From: Avena insularis
Taxonomy: Eukaryota > Streptophyta > Magnoliopsida > Poales > Poaceae
Reading direction: 5' to 3'
Assembly: GCA_023614405.1 (NCBI GenBank)
Contig: CM042696.1
Location: 334,047,211 to 334,111,210, forward strand
DNA length: 64,000 nucleotides
In this document: positions 53,843 to 63,873 of the stretch, piece after piece
How positions within the stretch are numbered: the first letter of the stretch is position 1
Layout of the letters: the number at the start of each line of letters is the position of its first letter
Made by a program: the position numbers and the translations under genes
The notes under the pieces: generated by a model
Database searches by the model: none
Told to the model about the DNA's origin: nothing
The model's input: the letters and a program-made list of their open reading frames with translations, nothing else

Positions 53843-54568
53843 GATCTTGGTGGGGTTGGATTCGATGCCTCGCTTGGAGACTACATATCCCAGTAGCTGT
53901 CCGGTGGGGACGTCGAAGGTGCATTTTCTTGGCTTCAGCTTGATGTTGTACCTCCGCAGATTTGCGAAGGTCTTGGCCAGGTCAGCGAGCAGGTCGTCCT
54001 TGCGGGTGGATTTTACCACCACGTCGTCGATGTAGACGTGAATGTTGCGGCCAATTTGGCTCGCGAGGCACTCCTGCATGCACCTTTGGTATGTGGCGCT
54101 AGCGTTCTTGAGGCCGAACGTCATGGCCGTGTAGAAGAAGGTGCCGAATGGCGTGATGAACACCGACTTCTCTTCATCCTCGACCGCCATTTTTATCTGG
54201 TTGTAACCAGAGTATGCATCGAGGAAGCACAGCGAATCTGATCCCGTGGTCGAGTCGATGATCTGATCGATGCACGGTAGGACGAACTCCTCCTTCGGGC
54301 AGGCCCTGTTGAGGTTGGTGTAGTCGATACACATTCTCCATGTGTTGTTCTTTTTTAGAACCAGGACTAGGTTTGCCAGCCACTTGGAGTATTTTATTGG
54401 CCGAATGAAGCCTACGGCTATCAGGCGTTGCACTTCTTCAGCGATTGCTCGGCGGAGCTCTTCATTGAAGGGCCACAGCGACTGCTTTACCGGTCGTACT
54501 TTGGGGTCTGCGTTTAGTTTGTGCTCAGCGAGTTCCCTCTAGACACATGGCATGTCAAAAGGTTTCTA
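53843..54568 (-). pseudogene. Reverse transcriptase fragment, Ty3/gypsy Tat type
   Basis: The conceptual frame reads, in order: a KPFDMP/RELAEHKLN linker; the PVKQ segment; AIAEEVQRLIAVGFI; WLANLVLVLKKN; CIDYTNLNRACPKE; FLDAYSGYNQI; FITPFGTFFYTAMTFGLKNA; and the catalytic YIDD box at 54034-54023 followed by VVVKS. It continues through the RT thumb motif (KLKPRKCTF, GQLLGYVVSKRGIE) and stops after NPTKI at 53843, where array sequence begins. RNase H and integrase are missing. Stops at 54568-54566 and 54541-54539 (both TAG) lie upstream of the core domain, so no intact product is possible. The core RT from 54433 onward has no stop. In a working element it would copy the RNA genome in virus-like particles. 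Confidence 0.9.
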
Positions 54569-54616
54569 TGCGAAGATGTCGCGGTTCTCATGGAGGAACC
54601 CGATGACCGCGCTTTC

Positions 54617-55223
54617 CTATGCGGGGCTCATGTGTGCCCCAATAGTGACCGTCTGTCTAGAGTTGCCCGGGACGAGCTCGACGGTGCGAGTATGCGTGGT
54701 CGCCTCGAATGTGGAGTTCACGGTGGTTGGCTTCTTCAGGATGGTGGGGTCGTCCTTGTTGATGTTTCCCGCGTATTTCATGAGCTCCTCCGCGTGATCA
54801 ATCCCCACGGGAATGATGACGTCGGTGAGCTCAGCGCCTTTGTCCTCGCATTCCATGGCCATATCGGGGTCGCCGTGGACGGTGATGATGCCGCTCGGCC
54901 CTAGGAGCTTCATCATGTTGTATGCATAGTGGGGGGTTGCCATAAATTTGGTGAACGTTTGGTGTCCCAGGACGCAGTGGTAGGGGCTGCGGAAGTTCAC
55001 TAGCTCGAACTCGATTCGCTCGGTGCGGTAGTTCGTTGGTGTGCGAAAGGTGACCATTAATGTCACTTTTCCAATCGGGTACGCCTTCCGACCGGGGACG
55101 ATGCCGTAGAAGGTTGTTAGGGTCAGCTAGATTGCCGATTCCGGGAGCTGGAGCCTTTTGAACGTGTCCAGATACATGATGTTGATGGAGCTCCCGCCGT
55201 CCATCAGTGTCGTGGGCAGCCAA
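54617..55223 (-). pseudogene. Retrotransposon aspartic protease region (gag-pol), broken
   Basis: The active-site motif LMDGGSSINIMY is encoded at about 55207-55172 (catalytic Asp in DGGSS at 55201-55199), preceded by WSRQDHAP- and GRVALVV-like segments. Downstream are MVTFRTPTNYRTERIEFELV, FRSPYHCVLGHQTF and FMATPHYAYNMMKLLGPSG, the usual C-terminal half of Tat-type proteases. TAG stops at 55129-55127 and 54619-54617 interrupt the frame, which is otherwise continuous with the RT below it. The enzyme would normally mature the Gag-Pol polyprotein; this copy cannot. Confidence 0.82.
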
Positions 55224-55348
55224 TAGTCGGCCACTTTGGGCCTAACCACCAGGGCGACTCGCCCTGGGTACTCGATCTTGGGAGCATGGTCTTGGCGACT
55301 CCAGGCGATGCTCTACTCGTACCACTTGAGGAAGCATGGGATATCGAC

Positions 55349-57763
55349 CTATGTCACCGCATTGACGGCGACTACACGGGTGAGCACCTTCCTCTCGTGC
55401 TTGGTGCCGAGCCCGATGAAGGTGTGTAGCGAGCCGATAGCGTTGCCGAAGCCACCGGTGTTTCCGTTGTCCCGAGGTGGGTTGTTGTTGGGGGTCCTCC
55501 CTTGCTCGCCTTGCCTTTTTGATCTCCTTGAGAGAGTGGCAGTCCGCGGTGGTATGGGTGGCGGGTTTTGCCTCCCTGCTGTGGTAGATGCAGGGCTGGT
55601 TAAGCAGGGCAGCAGGGTCGATCTTCGGCCTCGCCGCGTTATTGGCGCAGTAGTTTCCGTGGTCGCGGTAATTTCCTCCGTCGTGGAGGTAGTTCTTGGG
55701 GTCACGTTGGCCATAGCCGGCGTTGGCAACGAAGTAGACTCGCCCGTCCGTGCGGCGCTTATCGGTGATGCGGGTGTTGCTATAGCAAATGTCGCGCTGT
55801 CGCCCGCTGTCGTGGCCGCTGGTGCGACGTCTTCCTCCCGACTCGTCGTCGGAGTCTTGATTGGGGTCCTCCTTCGCGTAGCGCTTGGCGATCTCGAGGA
55901 GGTCGGGGATGTTGTCGAGCGTTCGGTAGACCCGCTTGATCTTATCAACCAGGGGTTCGTACCGACACGCGTTCTTGAAGCAATGTATCGCCGTGTCCGG
56001 GTGGATGCCGGAAGCATTTATCCATAGTTCTTGCCACCTTTGAATCTAGTGGCGGGTCGACTCGCGTTGTCCCTGGATACATCGCTCCAGGTCTTCGATG
56101 GTGGTGGCGCGGGTGTAGGAGCCCTCGAAGGGCCTGACGAAGGCATCCCGCATTTCTCCTAGGAGTCGATGCTGTCGGTGGGGAGGGTGTTGATCCATTG
56201 CTGCGTCGCGCCCTCCATCATCAGGGGGAGGTAGCGAGCGGCGAGCAGGTCGGTGTGGCCGGCGATTTCCCTCGCCATGAGGTATGTGTCCAGCCACACT
56301 GCTGGGTCATACGTTGGGTCGTACTTTTCGATCTCCTTGGGCGCCTTGAAGTTGGCGGGTACTTTTCCCCTCTGATCATGGGCCCGAAGCATTGGGGGCC
56401 GACTCGGCTGAGCGAGCCCCTGGGTTCAGGGTCGCCCCGATTACTGGGTATCCCTCAAGTCGTTGGGCTGGCGCGCCCGCCACGCCTGGTTGTTGACGAT
56501 GTGCGTGCAGGCGTCGATGGGATGCCCATTGGCGGCGACCGTGTTGTTCACCGGTCGCGGCTCGTTGGTGGAGAGAGCGGGGTTGGTGGCCCGTGGCTGC
56601 GTCACCAGGTGCTGCGGTGGTGGGCAGGTCACGGCGTTGGCAATGGTAGGGTGGACGCTTGAGGCCGTCCTGCTTGCCAAGGCACGGGAATACATCCGAT
56701 CCCGTGGGTCGACTCCTGCAGCTTGTTGCTCGATAGCCCTAGCCAGTAGGGCCTTGGCGTACGGGATCTGCAACGCGCCTTCTCCTTGGACGTCGAGGTT
56801 GGCGACCGTGGCGTCGGCCGCGACGACGTTGTCCATTGGGGTGGAGTATAGCGGGAGTCCGTTGGCGTCGCGGGCCTGTGGCGAGATGATGATCCGCGGC
56901 TGGTCCGACGGGGGCGCACGGCCAATGGGTGGTGTAGGGGCTCCGGTCACTGGTGCGCCGGGTGGTGGTCGGTTGCTTCCACCTGGTGGTGCGTGCTCGC
57001 AGTACTCATGCTTGGCCGCGCATGCGGGGTCGCTTTTGTCGTTGAAGTTGAGGACGCGGCCCTAGACGTTGGAGTTCAGCCGGGTCCTGATGTGGCGCTG
57101 GTGATAGAGCAAGAGTTCCCGCGCTGTTTATCGCTCGAGGCGGTAGCTCTCGCGCTCGGCGAGCTCATTAAGTTGCGCCTCTTTGAGTCACAGGCAGGCC
57201 TCCTCCACCTCTATGGCCGTGGCGGTCAGCGGGATCGGTGTGGAGAACGGATCTAGCGGGGCGGCCATGCTGCCCGCCATGTAGATCGCGTTGAAGAGAT
57301 TGGATCTGGCGCGGAAGTCCTCAGGCGACTCTAAGCCGGAATCGGAATCGAAGATCCCGAGGATGGAGGAGTCCTCGAAATCCTCAGGGTTGGAGACCTG
57401 CGTTCTGGAGTCCTCTCGTGATGCCGCAGTGATAGATCTGTCGAACGAGGCAGGGGTCGTGGAGTCAGCATCGTTGTTTAGGGCCTCGTCGTCCGTGGTG
57501 GCGTTGGTCTCGGCCGCGTTGCTGGCGGCCGAGTCGTACTCGGTGGCGAGGCTCCTGATGGAGCGGACCTGCTCCTCCGAGAGCAGATCGCGGTGCGGCG
57601 GCAATCCACCAACGATCACCGTCGCCACTGGGTCAACCGCGCCGGTGAAGCCGACGAAGAGTTTGATGGAGCCGACCGACATTATCGCGCTGTGGGTGAT
57701 CAGGCGCGACGCCGGGACATAGCTGCTGGGCAGGATCTGTAAGATCCCACCAATGCCGATCAT
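55349..57763 (-). pseudogene. gag of the minus-strand Tat-type element, frameshifted
   Basis: The likely start region is the ATG at 57763, just inside the primer-binding site. An N-terminal acidic, Ser/Asp-rich stretch runs to 57188, followed by an Ala/Pro-rich linker (56950-56441). The conserved Gag core begins at about 56370 with FKAPKEIEKYDPTYDP, then WLDTYLMAREIAGH and ATQQWINTLPTDSIDS. It continues in another phase with MRDAFVRPFEGSYTRATTIE and, after a stop, WQELWINASGIHPDTAIH. A zinc-knuckle-like C-X2-H-X8-H-X4-C motif lies at 55592-55539. TAG stops occur at 56161-56159 and 56048-56046, and at least three phase changes are needed. Gag would form the particle shell; this copy is dead. 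Confidence 0.82.
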
Positions 57764-57832
57764 GCCGCCGGTGGCGATCGCCCGATCGACCAGCGAGTAG
57801 GGTCTCGCCGAAGAACTCAGGCTAGTCCGGCT

Positions 57833-57852
57833 GGGCCCCACGGTGGGTGCCA
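57833..57852 (-). other. Candidate primer-binding site of the minus-strand element
   Basis: On the minus strand the sequence TGGCACCCACCGTGGGGCCC starts one base after the LTR terminal CA. TGG-CCCACCGTGGGGC-type sites at this position are common in grass Tat-lineage elements. The matching tRNA was not identified. Confidence 0.65.
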
Positions 57853-57853
57853 C

Positions 57854-58352
57854 TGTCATGGAAATGGCCACGGCAGTTGCTGCAGTAGGCAACGCTTGAT
57901 TGAATCGGGGGCGAGAGCTGGCGGCCATCTGCAGTGCGATATGGGGGCGGATGCACATGGATTTATCCAGGTTCGACCCCCCGGAGGGTAAAGACCTACT
58001 CCTACTAGATTGGATTGGTAGAGGGCGAGTTACAATTGCGGCGAGCTCGGCGTCTACGCCACGAGTTGCTCGAAGGGGTGTATGATGGAACGTAAGTGCT
58101 CATGATACCCTAGGGAGGTTTATATATGAAGCACCTCGCTAGGGTTTACAGTTTACAACCGAACAGAATATGGATTCGGAGGCTTTGACCTAATCCGACT
58201 AGGCTTCGAGTATGCTTTTGGGCCTCCAGCCTCCAGTTGCCAGGACTTCTCCTTAGTCGCATTCCAATCGCCGTCCTGCAGGCCCACACGTGAGACCTTC
58301 GGCCCAATTAGAACGCCCTGCTGGGCATACCCCATTCGGCATATCTCCATCA
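57854..58352 (-). repeat. LTR (~499 bp) of the minus-strand gypsy element
   Basis: Read on the minus strand it begins TGATGGAG and ends CCATGACA, immediately before the primer-binding site. It contains a TATATAAA box and a CTAGTAGGAGTAGG/GGGTCGAACCTGGATAAA-type R/U5 segment often seen in grass LTRs. The outer boundary rests on the TG dinucleotide and on the start of different sequence 4 bp beyond; no partner LTR is in view to confirm it. Confidence 0.7.
58118..58127 (-). promoter_or_regulatory. Putative LTR TATA box
   Basis: The minus-strand sequence ATATATAAAC lies about 265 bp upstream of the LTR 3' end, a plausible U3/R position. Assigned by motif and position only. Confidence 0.55.
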
Positions 58353-58356
58353 CTAC

Positions 58357-59606
58357 TGATATATATCATTGAATATGTGATTCGATTGTGGAACTATATA
58401 TTCATGTTGTTTATACTAATTGTCCTTGGTCGTTGAGGTTATGCTGGACACACAACTTAGACTAATGTGAAAGTCGGCTGATGACTCGGTTCCACTTGTC
58501 ATGGGCATAGAGATGCTATTCTGACTTACACGGATTCGGCTAAAGAGTTTAGCGAGTCGGACTGACCCATATTGAGATACAATGAATAAGTCGTCATTTG
58601 TATATCTCAATCAATGTAATCCTTAGACCTGAGGTTATCGCACAATCCGAGTTGAGGATCACCGACTTAGGTTCTGTCAAACGATGTTCCATCACTGGGC
58701 AGTTATAAAGGCAGAGTTCAGGTCGATTGAGAATCAATCTACGTGATGTGAATAACCAAGATGGGATTTCCCCCCTCCGTCTAGAGAGATATTCTCTGGG
58801 CCCTCTCGGAAGATATGATTCAGAAAGCATGGCCATGCGTGACTCGGTTAAGTGTTAACCAAGGCGATCGACTAAGAGTTAGTCAGATGAATCACTTATC
58901 TCGGATCGATAAAGAGAGTCGAATTATTTAAGGGATGACGATTATTTGCCTATAGTTCGACAAGGTATATCGTGAGGCAAAAGGGACTCATACGAAAGTT
59001 GCATTGGACGGTATGTCATGATGAATCTTTGGTACTTGGGAGTGAGCACGTTCTGCTATGAGCCTCTACCGACTGATCGGTCATGAGTGAGACTCAGATC
59101 GTGTCCGGGTCACCATGAGCCTGTCGGGTCACACACTTAAGAGCAGGAGCATATTTTGGTAGGACCCAAAAAGGAAACAGACTGAGCCAGTGAGTTGGAC
59201 TCGCACTGACTAATATAGGCCTTTTAGTGAATGGGCCACAAGTGAGTGGAGCCCACTTTCACTCCATATATAAGCTGGGGCATAGGTGCTTAGAGAACAT
59301 GGTTAGGTCACTACATGTGTTGGAAACCCTAGCCCTAGTCTAGTCCTGTCACCGTCATATTGGACCTAGCAGTCCACCGCCGGTGCTCCTCCTCGTACGT
59401 GTGGATACTGGCGGAGGTGTTGTACGTTCAGCACTTCGACGATCGTGGATCGGAATGGATCGTGAGGACTGCACTGCTTCAAGCGACGTGCTACATCGAT
59501 TCCGCAACCCCACGTTTAGTGGTAATTCTCGTGGCCTACTATCTTAGCTAGATCTTGGGATCACCGCGTAGGGAAAAAGTTTTGTTTATCTCTGCGTGGC
59601 CCAACA
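58357..59606 (+). mobile_element. Copia-like (SIRE/Maximus-type) LTR, solo or truncated
   Basis: It begins TGATATATATCATTG and ends AGTTTTGTTTATC...GTGGCCCAACA, the ending typical of grass Copia SIRE/Maximus LTRs. A TATATAAG box lies at 59267-59274, about 330 bp before the 3' end. No GTGGTATCAGAGC primer-binding site follows and no polypurine tract precedes it, so it is not attached to an internal domain. The flanking five bases (ACTAC and TCTGA) do not match. One end may therefore be truncated, possibly by the neighbouring gypsy insertion only 4 bp away, or rearranged. Confidence 0.6.
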
Positions 59607-59970
59607 TCTGACGTAACCTAACATTAGTCAAGGTCCAGTCATGTCACTGACAGTCATTCCTGATAGTGTGACCATTCGTGGGTCTGTTTATCCTGGAACC
59701 GAGGCACCATTTTAATGCATACGTGGAGATCGAGGAGGTGGAATCTTCTTGAGGAGGTTACCTAGCTCCTTCCACGACGTGTGGCACGTTCACTGTTTGT
59801 TTCACATGAATCTTGACGCGAGCAAGGCATATAAGGGGTTCATATCTCCTTATTCTTCTCCACCAGCGCTTCTGCTTTCTTCTTCCTCCTAGCAACATTG
59901 TGCCCTTGCCTCCCTTTCCTTCCCCCAAATCGCACGGCGCCACCCATCCAAGGTCACCGCCACAACCAAA
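59607..59970 (+). other. 5' flank of the extra-ORF pseudogene (TATA box, C/T-rich leader)
   Basis: There is no gene in this stretch. A TATAAG motif at 59830-59835, followed by a C/T-rich leader and an ACCAAAATGGCT start context at 59971, makes it a plausible former promoter and 5' leader of the pseudogene downstream. Confidence 0.4.
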
Positions 59971-61408
59971 ATGGCTGACGCTTCTTCATCTAGCACAGCG
60001 GCGACCACAACGGCGACCCCTGTAGCGGTGGAGAAGGAGAATTTCCGTAGCGTGTGGATCTAGTGTGTCCTAGACAACAAGAAATTATGCGGCTTCGACA
60101 AGGTCCTCCTTACTCCTCGCGCCGACGAGAGGGTTCACTTCGGCACTCACCTTGATAGAGGTTTGAGTTTTCCTCCCTCAAAGTTCTCTGAGGTCATAGA
60201 TTACTATGGAGTTCAACTCCACAATCTCCCCCCAAAGACGATTCTAGAGCTTAGCGCCTTCGTAGCTTTGTGTGAGGGTTATATCTGAATAGAACCAAGT
60301 CTTGACTTGTTCTGGTACTACTTTGGTACCCGGAGAAATTCTATCACTTCCGGTAATCCCTACATTACGGGAACTGTGAGCTTGAATCTTAGGAGAGATC
60401 GAGTCTATCCCAAGATTAAAACTAGTGAGTCGGTGAAGAAATGGCCGTCCATGTTATTTTAGCATATGGACAAACCGGCTCCCGGCAAAGAATCAGCTTT
60501 TTCGGCTTTTGTCGACGGTGCCGCCATGCCCCAAGAGTCCTGGGATGCCGATGCTCCGGCTCTTTATGAAGATCTAATCCACGCCAAGAGGCGGATCGAA
60601 TACCTAATGAAGCACAAGGGTCTGAAGGGATCCGACCTGATCCATTGTTGCCTGGCACCCCGAATTCAGCCCCTCATGTTCCATGGTGACCGTCTTATGC
60701 ACATGGTCACCAAGAGCAAGAAGGTCAGCCTCAGGATCAGCTCACTCTCAATCTCAAATAAAGAATATGAGACCTAGATCAAATGGTTGATCAAGGAACG
60801 GGTTGAGAGGAAGATTCCAGATCTCTCTGGATATGTATACTGCCAATGAACCTTTGACACCAATAAGTTTTCTGGCTACTTCCTTCATACACAATTATGT
60901 GCTCATCTATACTTTGTTATTGTTTGCAATACTGAGATGATTTTGCCTTTCAGCTTGCTAGTTTTCTCGAGTCGGAGCTTTCTCCTCTCGAGGGATATCC
61001 GCCTGAGGATCCAGTTCATCAGGAGGATGAAGAACTACTGCCGGAGGCACTTACCCAGAAGCGCAAAACTCCGGTTGTCTCTATGGGCACCTAGAAAGTG
61101 CCCTCTGTAAAGAGGTAAACTTCTTCACAAGGTTTCGAGTATCAATTTTTACTTTCTCTGAATTGCAACAATATTTACTCTGTTACTATCAAGGGCTAAA
61201 ACAATTGCCAAGGGTAAGGCAAAAGGAAAGCCGGGGAAGAATCTGCGCTAGAAGAAGTTAACCCTGGCATCACCTGTTGCCCTGCCTCCGACTCCTACCC
61301 CAAAGCCATCATCATCGTTGAAGGGTACTTCTTCTCTGCACGTTGAAGATGTTTCAGCTCATCCTTCAGAGCCAGCAAACCTTGGTTCGCAAACTGACAT
61401 CACTATCT
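59971..61408 (+). pseudogene. 'Putative gypsy type transposon' extra-ORF (PF04195-like), broken
   Basis: One reading phase from the ATG at 59971 stays recognisable for about 290 codons. It has a Ser/Thr/Ala-rich start, then DRGLSFPPSKFSEVIDYYGV, QLHNLPPKTILELSAFVALC, IEPSLDLFWYYFGTRR, and WDADAPALYEDLIHAKRR near the end. This pattern matches the Pfam family 'putative gypsy type transposon', found in grass genomes as an additional ORF of Tat-lineage elements; its biochemical role is not established. In-phase stops at 60061 (TAG), 60286 (TGA), 60460 (TAG) and 60775 (TAG) kill it. AG-flanked segments (about 60953-61112, acidic LEGYPPEDPVHQEDEE; about 61192-61408, Lys-rich) look like later exons, each also with stops. 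It is not continuous with either neighbouring element in view. Confidence 0.68.
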
Positions 61409-61551
61409 GAGCCCTTGCATTCAGGGTGCCACATCGCCGCGTTGGATGCAGCCTAGCAGTCCTCAACCTTGAGATGTGGGATGCCTCTTGAAGGAACCAA
61501 GCCGAGTGGGCATCGTGAGGCATCCTCCCGAGGGAGAATGCCATGACATCA
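61409..61551. other. Short unassigned spacer
   Basis: About 140 bp between the pseudogene and the next LTR. I recognise nothing in it. Some of it may belong to the LTR if the true LTR start lies left of 61552. Confidence 0.4.
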
Positions 61552-62265
61552 TGTAACATCCCCAAGCCTCAGATACCGTCGGGTGTGTTTGAGGCAGAAC
61601 AATAACTACACCGCACGGAGCACGTACTACAACCCTGACAGTAAGTACGGCAAGTACAAGACTTTCACAGTGCCAACCGCCTCAGAAAAGAAGAACCGGT
61701 CCACCCTCCTTTTGCAGGGAAGGGACAGGTGATCTCGTGGCAAGAGGCTCCCTAAGTTGTCGTTCTGGTGAAAAGGTGGAAAAAGCAGAGAGCGCCGGAT
61801 AAATACAAGCAACGTCAATAAAGGACAATTTACATGGGGATGGAGTGGAGCACGTCGAGTTGGACCAAGTCCATGTAAAGTAGTCTCCTAGACCAGGATC
61901 ACGAGGGGCGGCACTGTGGGCATCCTTCCCGCTCATGAACAAGGGGAAAAGGCCCGACGCTGCCCTATATAAGGAGCCCTTCTTCTACCTTACAATGGAT
62001 GGATCCCTGAGATCTAAAACCCTAGACTTTTATCCACCATTGTAACCTCGCGAGGCAAGCGAGCAATACAACCAAGCAGGAGTAGGGGCTTTACCTCCTC
62101 ACGAGGGTCCCGAACCTGGCTAAAAAACCCGGTGTCAACCTCTCTGTCGTGTGTGTGCGCCGCCATCCTCACCGTCACCGAACTCCTTCAGAATCACGTG
62201 TTCAGCCCCCTCACAAACCAAGGGATCGTTGGACCCTAGTTCCTCAGCAGGAGAAATCTCCGACA
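61552..62265 (+). repeat. 5' LTR (~714 bp) of a plus-strand Tat-type gypsy element
   Basis: It starts TGTAACATCCCC (the start is less certain) and ends CTCCGACA, directly before TTTGGCGTGCTAGGTAGGG, the usual LTR/leader junction of grass Tat-lineage elements. A TATATAAG box lies at 61966-61973. Downstream is the typical R/U5 sequence, with GCAATACAACCAAGCAGGAG, GGGTCCCGAACCTGG and the end at CCGACA. Confidence 0.7.
61966..61973 (+). promoter_or_regulatory. Putative LTR TATA box
   Basis: TATATAAG lies about 300 bp before the LTR end, after GACGCTGCCC, at the usual U3/R position for this LTR type. Motif and position only. Confidence 0.6.
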
Positions 62266-62284
62266 TTTGGCGTGCTAGGTAGGG
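62266..62284 (+). other. Leader/primer-binding region after the LTR
   Basis: TTTGGCGTGCTAGGTAGGG follows the LTR terminal CA. Grass Tat elements typically have TTTGGCGCGCCAGGTAGGGG here; two substitutions are visible (GTGCTAG for GCGCCAG). The match supports both the LTR end and the lineage. Confidence 0.6.
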
Positions 62285-62325
62285 AGCTGAGGCGCGTTCC
62301 CAGGATCTTAGGTGACCTTGGTGAC

Positions 62326-63873
62326 ATGTTGGTCGACAATGAGACGCATGCCGAGCGGGCTATCCGTCGTGTGGCAAGCAAAGCCCATACGGAGCCAGCC
62401 TCGCAGCGCACCGCCTCTGAGCAAATCCCGTGGACGGAGGACGAGGTGGACTTGTCCTACCGCTCGTCGCGGGAGCCAGCCCCCTCCTCGTGCAGCGTCA
62501 TGTCGCTCTCCCGTACCGAATCTACTCGCAGCCACCCTAAGCCGCTCACCCTGAAGGCCGCCAAGTGCATGGTGTGCGAGCTCCTGGACCACCCCCGCCA
62601 AGCGCATGGCACAATTGGATCGCCGAGCTCCTCAACGCCACCACCCTCTCCACAGAGAGCGCGTGTGCTCGGGCTGTTGGCGGAGAGCCGGGGGGTGGGG
62701 GCTCGCCCCTGCCCCGTCTGGGAGGGTGTGTGGCCAAGCCGGGTGACGCCTCGCCACCGCCCGCGAATAGCTACCAGATCATCCCGCCTCCAGTCGCCAC
62801 GACGTTGCTGTGTGAGCGTGAGGATCGCCTCGCCGAGGAAATCGTCGCCATGGGGCACGAGAACCGCGTGACCTTCTACAATGGTAGGACGGTCCAGGCC
62901 AACGGCTGCCTCGCCTTCACCAAGAACTTCCGTCGCATGGTCTGGCCACACAAGTTCTGTGCGGAGATGCTGGCGTGCTATGATGGCACCATGAACCCAT
63001 GTGAATTCCTCCAGCTTTACACCACGGGCATCGAAGCGACGGGAGGAGACGACTATGTCATGGCGAACTACTTTCCTCTGTGTCTGAAGGAGGCGGCTAG
63101 TACTTGGTGATGAACCTCCGAGGAGTCAATCGACTCATTGGTAGAGCTTAACTCCCTTTTCATCTCCAACTTCAAGGGGACCTATGAGTGCCTGCTCACT
63201 TACTACGACCTCCGCCAGATACGTCAGTAGTCTGGGGAGACCGTCTTCAAGTTCCTACAAAGGTTCAGTTGAGTCCACAACAAAATCCCCAAAATCTCAG
63301 ACTCCAACGTCCTCACTGCCTTATCCGAGGGCGTTAACAGGCTTGCCACTGCCACCGAGCTTTTTGTCATGGCTGAGAAGTGCGCCAAGGCCAAGGCAGG
63401 GCGGATGTTTGGCCTCGCGGGGCCAGAAACCACTCCCAAGGCCTCCGGTTCGTCCAAGGGTAAAGACAAGGAGCCAAAGTACAAGACCGCCACCGTCCTG
63501 GCGGCAGAGCCGGATCGGAAGAGCCCTCCTGAGTGTGCAAGCCAGCAGGAGCGGGACGACAGTTCGTACTACCACTTCCACAAGAAGCCAGGCCGCCCCA
63601 CTAATGACTACTATGAGCTCAAGAAACTCTATGACCTGCGCAACAGCCAGAGAAAGGGAAGGTCGGGAGGCGAGCGAGGCAGCCAAGGCGGGGTCAACTA
63701 GGGAGGAAATTGCTGGAACAACAACTCTGCTAGGCAGGACGCCCCTCCGGCGAGCGACCAAGCTAACGCTGCGCAACAGGATCCGCACCCACATGAGCAA
63801 GGATGCGCCAAGGATCCCGGGGGCTTCCAAGTGCCACAAGGCGCTACAGCCTGCATCCTTGGTGGCTGCCAAG
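62326..63873 (+). pseudogene. gag of the plus-strand Tat-type element, degenerate
   Basis: A plausible start at 62326 (MLVDNETHAERAIRRVASKA) opens about 90 residues of variable N-terminus. One phase change near 62600 leads to WHNWIAELLNATTLSTESA. The conserved core follows: NGRTVQANGCLAFTKNFRRM, MVWPHKFCAEMLACYDGTMN, PCEFLQLYTTGIEATGGDDY, VMANYFPLCLKEAASTW. Two adjacent TGA stops (63108-63113) reflect a small deletion; the phase then recovers (IDSLVELNSLFISNFKGTYE) with further stops at 63228 (TAG), 63270 (TGA) and 63699 (TAG). The zinc-knuckle region near 63570-63640 reads SYYHFHKKPGRPTNDYYELK, so the expected Cys and His ligands are replaced. The frame ends at the CACTA insertion. Confidence 0.82.
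63871..63873. repeat. Candidate 3-bp target site (AAG) of the CACTA element
   Basis: AAG directly precedes CACTACAAG. CACTA elements duplicate 3 bp, but the second copy lies outside the window, so this is positional only. Confidence 0.45.

Larger units (their letters stand above)
53843..58352 (-). mobile_element. Truncated Ty3/gypsy Tat-type retrotransposon (minus strand)
   Basis: Read right to left, the order is LTR (58352-57854), primer-binding site (57852-57833), gag (about 57763-55400), protease (about 55210-54620), then the first two-thirds of reverse transcriptase. RNase H, integrase and the 3' LTR are absent because the satellite array starts at 53842. Gag, protease and RT resemble the RIRE2/Retand (Tat) branch: a single gag-pol frame and an RT with SKWLANLVLVLKKN- and YIDDVVVKS-type motifs. 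At least six in-frame stops and several frameshifts make it non-functional. Confidence 0.88.
61552..63873 (+). mobile_element. Plus-strand Tat-type gypsy element (LTR and gag), interrupted by a CACTA insertion
   Basis: The 5' LTR, leader and a degenerate gag are present in order. At 63873/63874 the gag reading frame (PGGFQVPQGATACILGGCQA) is broken by a CACTA terminus. The rest of gag and pol would lie beyond the CACTA element, outside this window. Several stops before the insertion show the copy was already dead, or has decayed since. Confidence 0.78.

Noticed and set aside
55236..56027. Plus-strand 263-codon open frame
   Set aside because: It is the antisense shadow of the minus-strand gag and protease, whose recognisable motifs fix the true strand.
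62457..62951. Minus-strand open frame over the plus-strand gag
   Set aside because: It is antisense to conserved Gag core residues and has no family resemblance of its own.
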